Assembly (NCBI GenBank): GCA_031425195.1
Contig: JANPIX010000001.1
Span: 229,792-293,791 of the forward strand
DNA from: JANPIX01 sp031425195
GTDB lineage: Bacteria; Pseudomonadota; Alphaproteobacteria; Rhodobacterales; Rhodobacteraceae
Length of the DNA: 64,000 nt
Direction: 5' to 3'
Shown: positions 10,212 to 17,543 of the stretch, piece after piece
Numbering within the stretch: the first letter of the stretch is position 1
Layout: the number at the start of each line of letters is the position of its first letter
Translations under genes and position numbers: made by a program
The notes under the pieces: generated by a model
What the model was told of the DNA's origin: nothing
The model's database searches: none
What the model saw: only the letters and a program-made list of their open reading frames with translations

Positions 10212-10562
10212 TCAGTCGACGTCCCATTGATCGGCATCCCGCACAGGGCCGAATGCTGTCCAATCGGCACGGATGCGGGCGATGCGGCTGTCGGCCCAGG
10301 TGCGAAACACGATGTCAAAGCCGTCACGGCGCACGTTATCTGCACTGATATCGGCGCGCAGGTTTGTCTTCTGATCGGCATCCCACATCGAAATGGCCAC
10401 CTGCACAGCCGGGATCGCAATGAAGGCTTCACTAAACGCCACACGCGACCGGCTTTCGCGCGGGCCCTGCCCCGTCCACATCGGGCCACCATCGGCAAAA
10501 TCGGAAAAGAGGATCAGACGCCCCTGTTCGATACCCATCTGTCCAAAAGGAAATCGTCGCAC
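10212..10562 (-). CDS. H-type lectin domain protein
   Basis: A 116-residue protein that reads through an H-type lectin (H_lectin) domain: a beta-sandwich of about 70 residues with the pattern VAFSEAFIAIPAVQVAISMWD, repeated aromatic and Asp residues and FRTWADSRIARIRADW at the end. Such domains bind N-acetylgalactosamine-type sugars in snail agglutinins and discoidin; in bacteria the role is unknown. There is no signal peptide. I prefer the GTG at 10562, spaced 7 nt from GAGG; GTG 10568 is the alternative. It is separated from atpC by a terminator and is convergent with prs. Confidence 0.75.
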   Translation of the reverse strand: MRRFPFGQMGIEQGRLILFSDFADGGPMWTGQGPRESRSRVAFSEAFIAIPAVQVAISMWDADQKTNLRADISADNVRRDGFDIVFRTWADSRIARIRADWTAFGPVRDADQWDVD

Positions 10563-10608
10563 CAGCACACCTCAAATCGCCAATACGTTGTATTCCACAC
10601 AAATCTGA

Positions 10609-10642
10609 ACAAAAAAGAAAGGCCCCACGAACGCGGGGCCTT
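10609..10642 (-). terminator. Intrinsic terminator of the atp operon
   Basis: AAGGCCCC (10619-10626) pairs with GGGGCCTT (10635-10642) around an 8-nt loop; on the reverse strand it is followed by a T-rich run (complement of AAAAAAGAAA). It lies about 30 bp past the atpC stop. Confidence 0.85.
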
Positions 10643-10670
10643 GTCTTTGGTAAAAGATGGTGGACGCGGC

Positions 10671-11069
10671 CTAGTGGCCGGTCGCAGCCTTCAATGCCAG
10701 ATAATCACTCACCGTCTTTTCGGCAGCATCCTTGGCACCCGGCTGGGCGCGGGTCACCGCGTCACGTGCGCGGGCGATCATGTCATCGAGCATGGCAGCC
10801 GTCACTTCATCAACGGGAATGGCGTTTTCCGCCAGAACCGAAACGCCGTTTGCCGAAATCTCGGCAAAGCCGCCCGTGACGGCATAGGCCTTGGTGCCAT
10901 CCGTGCCGATGGCGCGCAGAACGCCGGGGCGCAGGGTCGTGATGGTGGGGGCGTGCCCCTCCATCGCGGTCATGTCGCCATCGGCCCCGGGAATCTGCAC
11001 CTCGACCGCCTTGACCGAAGCCAGACGGCGCTCGGGCGACACCAGATCGAACTGGAGCGTTCCTGCCAT
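10671..11069 (-). CDS. atpC: ATP synthase F1 subunit epsilon
   Basis: The 132-residue epsilon subunit of the F1 rotor, coupling gamma rotation to catalysis and inhibiting ATP hydrolysis. The N-terminal beta-sandwich is recognisable from LQFDLVSPERRL and the PGADGDMTAMEGHAPTITTL segment; a helical C terminus follows. Last gene of atpHAGDC, 1 bp after the atpD stop, with a terminator downstream. Confidence 0.97.
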   Translation of the reverse strand: MAGTLQFDLVSPERRLASVKAVEVQIPGADGDMTAMEGHAPTITTLRPGVLRAIGTDGTKAYAVTGGFAEISANGVSVLAENAIPVDEVTAAMLDDMIARARDAVTRAQPGAKDAAEKTVSDYLALKAATGH

Positions 11070-11070
11070 G

Positions 11071-12504
11071 TCAGGCCGCCGCCGCAGCCAGACGCTGCGC
11101 CTTGGCGATCACGTCTGCAATGCCGCCAACCATGTAGAAGGCTGCTTCGGGCAGATGATCGTATTCACCTGCAACCACAGCCTTGAACGACTTGATGGTT
11201 TCTTCCAGCGGCACCTGCACACCTGGCGAACCGGTGAAGACCTGCGCCACGTCGAAGGGCTGCGACAGGAAACGCTGAATCTTGCGCGCCCGTGCCACCG
11301 TCAGTTTGTCCTCTTCGCTCAATTCGTCCATCCCAAGGATGGCGATGATGTCCTGCAGCGACTTGTAACGCTGCAGCATGCCCTGAACCGAACGCGCCAC
11401 GTCATAGTGTTCCTGCCCCACAACCAGCGGGTCAAGAATACGCGAGGTGGAATCAAGCGGGTCAACCGCCGGATAGATCCCGAGTTCCGAGATGGCGCGC
11501 GACAGAACGGTCGTTGCGTCAAGGTGGGCAAACGATGTGGCAGGCGCAGGGTCGGTCAAGTCATCGGCAGGCACATAGATCGCCTGAACAGAGGTGATCG
11601 AACCGGCCTTTGTCGATGTAATGCGTTCCTGCAGGGCGCCCATGTCGGTCGCCAGCGTTGGCTGATAGCCCACAGCCGAAGGGATACGGCCCAAAAGCGC
11701 CGACACTTCCGAACCCGCCTGGGTAAAGCGGAAGATGTTGTCGACGAAGAACAGAACGTCCGTACCCGACTGATCGCGGAACTGTTCGGCCAGTGTCAGG
11801 CCCGACAGTGCCACACGCAGACGCGCGCCTGGCGGTTCGTTCATCTGACCATAGACAAGTGCCACTTTGGACTTTTCCATGTCGTCGATGTTGATGACGC
11901 CGGATTCGATGAATTCGTGATACAGGTCGTTGCCTTCGCGTGTCCGCTCGCCCACGCCCGCAAACACCGAAAAGCCCGAGTGCACCTTGGCGATGTTGTT
12001 GATCAGTTCCTGAATAAGAACTGTCTTGCCCACGCCGGCACCGCCGAACAAGCCGATCTTGCCGCCCTTGGAATAGGGGGCCAGAAGGTCGATCACCTTG
12101 ATCCCGGTTACAAGGATCAACGCATCCGTCGCCTGTTCCGCAAACGAAGGTGCGGGCTGATGGATTGCGCGGCGTTCGGTGTGAACAATCGGACCCTTTT
12201 CGTCGATCGGCTCGCCCACCACGTTCAGGATGCGGCCCAGCGTGCCGTTGCCAACCGGCACCGAAATCGGGGCACCTGTGTCAGACACCGGCGCACCCCG
12301 CACAAGGCCTTCGGTGGCGTCCATGGCGATGGTCCGCACGGTGCTTTCGCCCAGATGCTGCGCCACTTCCAGAACAAGCCGCTTGCCGTTGTTGTCGGTT
12401 TCGAGCGCGTTCAGAATGGCCGGCAGTTCCCCTTGGAACTGCACGTCCACAACGGCGCCGATGATTTGCGTCACTTTGCCGTACGCTATTGGTGCTTTTG
12501 CCAT
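11071..12504 (-). CDS. atpD: ATP synthase F1 subunit beta (catalytic)
   Basis: The catalytic 477-residue beta subunit of F1, which makes ATP from ADP and phosphate at the inner face of the membrane. Walker A GGAGVGKT lies near residue 150, Walker B VLFFVDNIFR near 240-250 (after the catalytic Glu region GERTREGND), and the DELSEEDK DELSEED loop that contacts gamma near 380-390. Normal length. Fourth gene of the atp operon, between atpG and atpC. Confidence 0.99.
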   Translation of the reverse strand: MAKAPIAYGKVTQIIGAVVDVQFQGELPAILNALETDNNGKRLVLEVAQHLGESTVRTIAMDATEGLVRGAPVSDTGAPISVPVGNGTLGRILNVVGEPIDEKGPIVHTERRAIHQPAPSFAEQATDALILVTGIKVIDLLAPYSKGGKIGLFGGAGVGKTVLIQELINNIAKVHSGFSVFAGVGERTREGNDLYHEFIESGVINIDDMEKSKVALVYGQMNEPPGARLRVALSGLTLAEQFRDQSGTDVLFFVDNIFRFTQAGSEVSALLGRIPSAVGYQPTLATDMGALQERITSTKAGSITSVQAIYVPADDLTDPAPATSFAHLDATTVLSRAISELGIYPAVDPLDSTSRILDPLVVGQEHYDVARSVQGMLQRYKSLQDIIAILGMDELSEEDKLTVARARKIQRFLSQPFDVAQVFTGSPGVQVPLEETIKSFKAVVAGEYDHLPEAAFYMVGGIADVIAKAQRLAAAAA

Positions 12505-12524
12505 GTCGATACTCTCCGTACGGG

Positions 12525-13394
12525 TCAGAGCGCCTCAGCGCCCGAGATGATTTCAATAAGCTCTTTCGTGATCGCGGCCTGACGGGTGCGGTTGTAGATC
12601 GTCGTGTACTTGGTGATCATCTCGCCCGCGTTACGTGTCGCATTGTCCATGGCCGACATCCGCGCGCCCTGTTCCGATGCGCCGTTTTCCAGAAGCGCCG
12701 TAAACACCTGCGTCGCCACTGCGCGCGGCAGCAGGTCTGCGACAATCGCCTCTTCCGAGGGTTCATAGTCGTAAAGCGCCGCAACCTGTGCCCCGGTTTC
12801 GAACACGGCCGGGATCACTTGCAAGGCCGTCGGGATCTGGCTGATGACGGATTGAAAGCGGTTGTAGAACAGGGTTGCCACATCAAACTCGCCCGCTTCA
12901 AAGCGCGCGATGATTTCTTGCGAAATGGCAGAGGCGTTCGCATAGCCCATACGCTTGACGTCCGACAGATCGACGTGGCTGATCGCGTTTGCAGCGAAAT
13001 CACGTTTCAACTGTTCGCGGCCCTTCTTGCCAACGGTCAGCATCTTGACCGTCTTTCCCTGCGCGATCAGTGCATTGGCATGGGCGCGGGCCAACCGCAC
13101 GATGGTGGAGTTGAAGCCACCACACAGGCCGCGTTCCGCCGTCATCACGACAAGCAGATGAACCTTGTCCGACCCGGTTCCGGCCAAAAGGCGCGGCGCG
13201 CCCGGTGTGGAACCAACCGATGCGGACAGCCCGGCCATAACGCTGATCATGCGTTCGGCGTAGGGGCGGGCTGCTTCGGCCGCTTCTTGCGCGCGACGCA
13301 GTTTTGCCGCCGATACCATCTGCATGGCTTTGGTGATCTTGCGAGTGTTCTTCACACTCGCAATCTTGTTTTTCAGATCCTTGAGGCTGGGCAT
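12525..13394 (-). CDS. atpG: ATP synthase F1 subunit gamma
   Basis: The 289-residue central stalk subunit of F1. It starts with PSLKDLKNKIASVKNTRKITKAM, the N-terminal coiled-coil helix typical of gamma, and ends with the second helix NATRNAGEMITKYTTIYNRTRQ; the two helices form the rotating shaft inside the alpha3-beta3 ring. The middle holds the Rossmann-like foot with CGGFNS. It lies 20 bp before atpD and 24 bp after atpA. Confidence 0.98.
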   Translation of the reverse strand: MPSLKDLKNKIASVKNTRKITKAMQMVSAAKLRRAQEAAEAARPYAERMISVMAGLSASVGSTPGAPRLLAGTGSDKVHLLVVMTAERGLCGGFNSTIVRLARAHANALIAQGKTVKMLTVGKKGREQLKRDFAANAISHVDLSDVKRMGYANASAISQEIIARFEAGEFDVATLFYNRFQSVISQIPTALQVIPAVFETGAQVAALYDYEPSEEAIVADLLPRAVATQVFTALLENGASEQGARMSAMDNATRNAGEMITKYTTIYNRTRQAAITKELIEIISGAEAL

Positions 13395-13418
13395 CGTTCT
13401 TTTCCCCCTGCCCCGCCC

Positions 13419-14957
13419 TTAGGCGAAGTCTTTCGCAAAGGCGTTCAGTTCGGCCTTGATCTTGTCCTCAAGCTCGCCCTTCACCTTGCGGTCATTCTTC
13501 GTGATGTCTTCCAGCAGTGCCTTGCCGGTCGTGCGCAGATGCTTCAACAACCCGGCTTCGAACCGACCCACATCCTTGACGGGGATCTTGTCGAGGTAAC
13601 CCTTGGTGCCAGCAAAGATCACGCAGACGATTTCGGCGTTGGTCAGCGGTGCATACTGCGGCTGCTTCATCAGTTCGGTCAGACGCGCGCCACGGTTCAG
13701 CAATTGCTGGGTGGATGCGTCAAGGTCAGACCCGAACTGCGCAAAGGCCGCCATTTCGCGGTACTGCGCCAGTTCCAGTTTCACTGCACCTGCCACCGAT
13801 TTCATCGCATCCGTCTGCGCCGAAGACCCGACGCGCGACACCGAAAGGCCGGTGTTCACGGCCGGACGGATGCCCTGATAGAACAGTTCGGTTTCAAGGA
13901 AGATCTGGCCGTCGGTGATCGAGATCACGTTCGTCGGGATAAAGGCCGAAACGTCGCCACCCTGGGTTTCGATGATCGGCAGTGCTGTGAGCGAGCCCGA
14001 ACCGAAATCGGCGTTCAGTTTCGCCGACCGCTCCAGCAGGCGTGAGTGCAGATAGAAAACGTCACCCGGATAGGCTTCACGGCCCGGCGGGCGGCGCAGG
14101 AGCAGCGACATCTGGCGGTAGGCCACGGCCTGCTTGGACAGATCATCATAGATGATCAGGGCATGACGCCCGTTGTCGCGGAAGAATTCCGCCATGGCCG
14201 TCGCGGCATAGGGCGCCAGAAACTGCATCGGCGCCGGGTCAGACGCGGTGGCAGCGACGACAATAGTATAGTCGATGGCCCCGGTTTCTTCGAGTTTCTT
14301 CACCAGCTGCGCCACGGTCGAACGCTTTTGCCCGATGGCCACATAAATGCAGTACAGTTTCTTCGACTCGTCCGAACCCGCAGCCTCGTTGTAGGACTTC
14401 TGGTTCAGGATCGTGTCAAGCGCGATGGCCGTCTTGCCCGTCTGACGGTCACCGATGATGAGTTCGCGCTGACCACGGCCAACCGGGATCATGGCGTCAA
14501 CTGACTTCAGGCCGGTTGCCATCGGCTCGTTCACGCCCTTGCGGGGAATGATGCCCGGTGCCTTTTGGTCGGCCACGCGGCGTTCCGTCGAAATGATCGG
14601 GCCCTTGCCATCAATCGGATTGCCAAGTCCATCAACGACCCGGCCAAGAAGCCCGTTGCCGGCAGGCACGTCCACGATGGATTTGGTGCGCTTGACGGTA
14701 TCGCCTTCCTTGATCGAACGGTCGTCGCCAAAGATCACGATGCCGACGTTGTCGACTTCAAGGTTCAGGGCCATGCCGCGGATACCACCGGGGAATTCGA
14801 CCATTTCGCCAGCCTGAACGTTGTCGAGGCCATGCACACGGGCAATCCCGTCACCGACCGACAACACACGGCCCACTTCGGCCACAGCGGCATCTTTGCC
14901 AAAGTTCTTGATCTGGTCCTTAAGGATCGCCGAGATTTCAGCCGCCTGAATTGCCAT
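13419..14957 (-). CDS. atpA: ATP synthase F1 subunit alpha
   Basis: The 512-residue non-catalytic nucleotide-binding alpha subunit. P-loop GDRQTGKTA lies near residue 169-177; the N terminus AIQAAEISAILKDQI is the segment that binds delta. The ATG at 14957 overlaps the atpH stop by one base (TGATG), so atpH and atpA are translationally coupled; a GTG directly upstream (14960) is a weaker alternative. AGAGG precedes. Confidence 0.99.
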   Translation of the reverse strand: MAIQAAEISAILKDQIKNFGKDAAVAEVGRVLSVGDGIARVHGLDNVQAGEMVEFPGGIRGMALNLEVDNVGIVIFGDDRSIKEGDTVKRTKSIVDVPAGNGLLGRVVDGLGNPIDGKGPIISTERRVADQKAPGIIPRKGVNEPMATGLKSVDAMIPVGRGQRELIIGDRQTGKTAIALDTILNQKSYNEAAGSDESKKLYCIYVAIGQKRSTVAQLVKKLEETGAIDYTIVVAATASDPAPMQFLAPYAATAMAEFFRDNGRHALIIYDDLSKQAVAYRQMSLLLRRPPGREAYPGDVFYLHSRLLERSAKLNADFGSGSLTALPIIETQGGDVSAFIPTNVISITDGQIFLETELFYQGIRPAVNTGLSVSRVGSSAQTDAMKSVAGAVKLELAQYREMAAFAQFGSDLDASTQQLLNRGARLTELMKQPQYAPLTNAEIVCVIFAGTKGYLDKIPVKDVGRFEAGLLKHLRTTGKALLEDITKNDRKVKGELEDKIKAELNAFAKDFA

Positions 14958-15517
14958 CACCCAACCTCTTTCATTACATTCTGCAGTGCCGCCAGCTTCA
15001 ACTTGATCGACGTGTCGATCATGGTGGAACCCAGCTTGACGATCATCCCGCCGATAAGGCTTTCATCAACGGATGTTATCAACTTCACGTCCTTGCCCAC
15101 GCTGGCCTTCAGCGTGGCAGACAATTTCGCTGCCTGATCCGCCGTCAGGGCGGTGGCAGATGTCACCTCGGCCGTCACTTCGCCCTTTTCGGCAGCGATG
15201 CGCGCGCGCAGGTCATTCAACAGATGCGGCACCACAAACAACCGCCGCTTGGCCGCCATGAGCGCCAAGGTGTTGGTCATCGTGGCCGACAGACCCATCC
15301 GCGCGGCCACAGCCCCGATTGCCGCGGCCTGATCTTCGCGCGCGTAAAGCGGCGACGAAATCATGGCGGACAGATCGGCGCTTTCGCCAAGGGCGGCTTC
15401 CAATCCGGCGATATCGGATTCGAGCGTAGTCAGCGCATTGTCTTCTTTGGCAAGTTCAAAGGCGGCCAACGCATAGCGGGCGGCAATTCCAGAGGAAATC
15501 GAAGTGGAATCCGACAC
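14957..15517 (-). CDS. atpH: ATP synthase F1 subunit delta
   Basis: The peripheral-stalk delta subunit (OSCP) that holds F1 to the b subunits. I place the start at the GTG at 15517: GGAAGG lies 8 nt upstream, translation then opens SDSTSISSGIAARYALAAF as in relatives, and the length becomes the usual 186 residues. The frame is open to a further GTG at 15547, giving 196 residues, but that lacks a ribosome-binding site. First gene of atpHAGDC; no F0 genes are present, as expected where F0 is encoded elsewhere. Confidence 0.95.
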   Translation of the reverse strand: MSDSTSISSGIAARYALAAFELAKEDNALTTLESDIAGLEAALGESADLSAMISSPLYAREDQAAAIGAVAARMGLSATMTNTLALMAAKRRLFVVPHLLNDLRARIAAEKGEVTAEVTSATALTADQAAKLSATLKASVGKDVKLITSVDESLIGGMIVKLGSTMIDTSIKLKLAALQNVMKEVG

Positions 15518-15580
15518 GACTACCCTTCCGTTGTTTGGCTCGGACACAAAACCGGCGTGGCCCGGCCCAAGGAGTTCCTG

Positions 15581-15601
15581 CGAAACGATATGTTCGTTTC
15601 G
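15581..15601. promoter_or_regulatory. Perfect 8-bp inverted repeat in the atp operon leader
   Basis: CGAAACGA-TATGT-TCGTTTCG is a perfect 8-bp palindrome with a 5-bp centre, located 64 bp upstream of the atpH start in the 254-bp gap before the operon. It could be an operator for an unidentified regulator or an mRNA hairpin in the leader. No recognised consensus fits (not FNR-like TTGAT-N4-ATCAA). Reverse-strand -35-like sequences lie nearby, but none is convincing. Confidence 0.5.
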
Positions 15602-15771
15602 TCAAATTCGAGGCGTCTCTAGCAGACGACAACCCACCCCGCAACCATCTAACGCGCGGCAGAAGAACGCAATTGCGGCCCATATTTTCAGGGGTCGGCA
15701 CCGGGTTCGCCAAATCCGCCCTGCCGTGCTTTGCCGGGGGGTTCCCGACGCACCGCAGGCCGGTGCCGGTA

Positions 15772-16539
15772 TCACATGGTGTCACCTTGGCGGGGTGTCG
15801 GAATGGGCATCGGCCCCCGCACCACGTCAAGCGATTTGAGCGGGCGTCGCACCACTGCACCCAAACCGCCGCGCGTGGGCGCATAGACCTGCTTGCTCGC
15901 CTCGACCATCAGGACACCCCCCGCAAGCCAGGGCATGAACTTTCGCCCCGACCCTTCCCAGAACGCTGCTGTCCGCAGCCAGAACCGGCGTTCCGAAGGC
16001 GGCCCGAACAGCGCTGCAAAATGGCGTTCGGGGGTAAAGTCGTGCTGTTTCAACTGCGTTTCCAACTGCCGCAGGGAATAGGGTCGGCCGAAACCAAACG
16101 GCGTGGCATCCGCCCGCGCCCACAAACCCGAACGGTTGGGCACGATGAACAAGGCCCGCCCCCCCGGCCCGAGCACACGGCGGCATTCCTCCAGCAGGGC
16201 CGACTGGTTTTCAGAAACTTCAAGCCCATGCAGCACGATAAGCCGGTCCACCATTCCGGTGGCCAGCGGCCATGCGGTTTCCTCACACAGGACCGACACG
16301 TTCTCCAGCCCCGGCGGCCAGGCCATGACGCCCTGTGGGCCCGGCATCAGCCCGATCACCCGCCGCGCGTCGGCCAGATATGTCCGTAAAAGCGGCAGAG
16401 CAAATCCGAACCCAACAACAGTCTGCCCATGCGTGTTCGACCAGACAGTGTTGACCGTGTCACGGATCGCCCGTTGCGCCACCCGCCCCAACTGCGTGCG
16501 GTAATAGAAATTGCGCAGGTCAAGAACATCAAGATGCAT
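15772..16539 (-). CDS. Class I SAM-dependent methyltransferase (Methyltransf_11 type)
   Basis: A 255-residue protein with a methyltransferase-like Rossmann fold. A motif I-like segment (VVGFGFALPLL) follows the N-terminal helix, then acidic turns and LEECRRVLGPGGRALFIVPN, the post-II/III motif of ubiquinone/menaquinone-type methyltransferases. Motif I lacks the usual ExGxGxG glycines, so cofactor binding may be altered. I use ATG 16539; the frame continues upstream into the divergent glyoxalase gene and is not plausible there. Substrate unknown. Divergent from gloB with 55 bp between starts. Confidence 0.8.
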   Translation of the reverse strand: MHLDVLDLRNFYYRTQLGRVAQRAIRDTVNTVWSNTHGQTVVGFGFALPLLRTYLADARRVIGLMPGPQGVMAWPPGLENVSVLCEETAWPLATGMVDRLIVLHGLEVSENQSALLEECRRVLGPGGRALFIVPNRSGLWARADATPFGFGRPYSLRQLETQLKQHDFTPERHFAALFGPPSERRFWLRTAAFWEGSGRKFMPWLAGGVLMVEASKQVYAPTRGGLGAVVRRPLKSLDVVRGPMPIPTPRQGDTM

Positions 16540-16594
16540 TGCAGCGGGCGACCCATGGCTTATGTCGAAGGATAGCATACAAGATGAAAGGCCA

Positions 16595-17368
16595 ATGACC
16601 ATGCCACTTGAACTGGTGACTGTTCCCTGCCTGTCCGACAACTATGCCTTTCTGATCCACGATGCCGAAACCGGCCAGACCGCTGTCGTCGACGTGCCCG
16701 ACGCTGGCCCGATCAAGGCAGCACTTGATCAACGCGGGTGGCGGTTGACCGACATCCTGATCACGCACCACCACGATGACCATATTGCCGGGGTCGAGGC
16801 ATTGCGAACGGCCAGCGGTGCGAGGGTTCTGGGCGCTGCCGCAGACGCCCACCGCCTTCCTCCCCTTGACCTTGCGCTGACCGAGGCGCACAGTTTTGCC
16901 ATCGGTGCTGACACCGTTCGCGTGATTGACGTGCCGGGCCATACTGTCGGGCACATCGCGTTTCATTTCCCCGCTTCGCAGTTGGTGTTCACCGCGGACA
17001 GCCTGATGGCCATGGGGTGCGGCCGCCTGTTTGAAGGGACGCCTGAACAGATGTGGTCAAGCCTGGCAAAACTCGCCGCCCTGCCGCCCGAAACGCTGGT
17101 CTGTTCAGGCCACGAATACACGGCGTCCAACATGCGCTTTGCTTTGGCCCTTGAACCCGACAACCCCGCCCTTATGTTACGGTCAAGCCAGATCGAAACG
17201 GCGCGCAACGCAGGGCAGGCCACCGTGCCATCCACCCTGCAACTTGAACTTCAGACAAACCCGTTTGTTCGCGCCGGTGACGCCGCCCTGAAATCTGCCG
17301 TCGGCATGTCAGACGCGCCGGACGTCAAGGTTTTCGCCGAAATCCGCAGTCGGAAAGACAGGTTTTGA
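16595..17368 (+). CDS. gloB: Hydroxyacylglutathione hydrolase (glyoxalase II)
   Basis: Hydrolyses S-lactoylglutathione to D-lactate and glutathione, the second step of methylglyoxal detoxification. The 257-residue metallo-beta-lactamase fold protein carries THHHDDHIAG (near residue 58, two-metal site), GHTVGH, the FTADSLMAMGCGRLFEG bridge-Asp segment and SGHEYTASNMRFA, the glutathione-binding C-terminal helices. The start at 16595 has GAAAGG 5 nt upstream; ATG 16601 is possible. Divergent from the methyltransferase, an arrangement that suggests linked control. Confidence 0.95.
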   Translation: MTMPLELVTVPCLSDNYAFLIHDAETGQTAVVDVPDAGPIKAALDQRGWRLTDILITHHHDDHIAGVEALRTASGARVLGAAADAHRLPPLDLALTEAHSFAIGADTVRVIDVPGHTVGHIAFHFPASQLVFTADSLMAMGCGRLFEGTPEQMWSSLAKLAALPPETLVCSGHEYTASNMRFALALEPDNPALMLRSSQIETARNAGQATVPSTLQLELQTNPFVRAGDAALKSAVGMSDAPDVKVFAEIRSRKDRF

Positions 17369-17543
17369 CCAACCCGTGCGTGCCGATTGATCACATTTGA
17401 TGTGACATGGTGACGAAAGCGGATTTGCCCCACGATTTGACTTGAAGTGCGCCGAATAAAACCGAAGTTTAACCCCATGAGGCCATGGTCGGGAAAAGGA
17501 CTATAGTGTCCGTTCACCGACCTGCAGGACAGGAGCACGCGAC

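Noticed and set aside
10891..12582. 563-residue and neighbouring long frames antisense to the atp genes
   Set aside because: Shadows; the atp genes are certain on the reverse strand.
17390..17413. Possible extra TGTGATCACA-like site before clpA (TTGATCACA then TGTGACA)
   Set aside because: Only a partial match and no second palindrome at 21 bp; not counted as the TCA operator.
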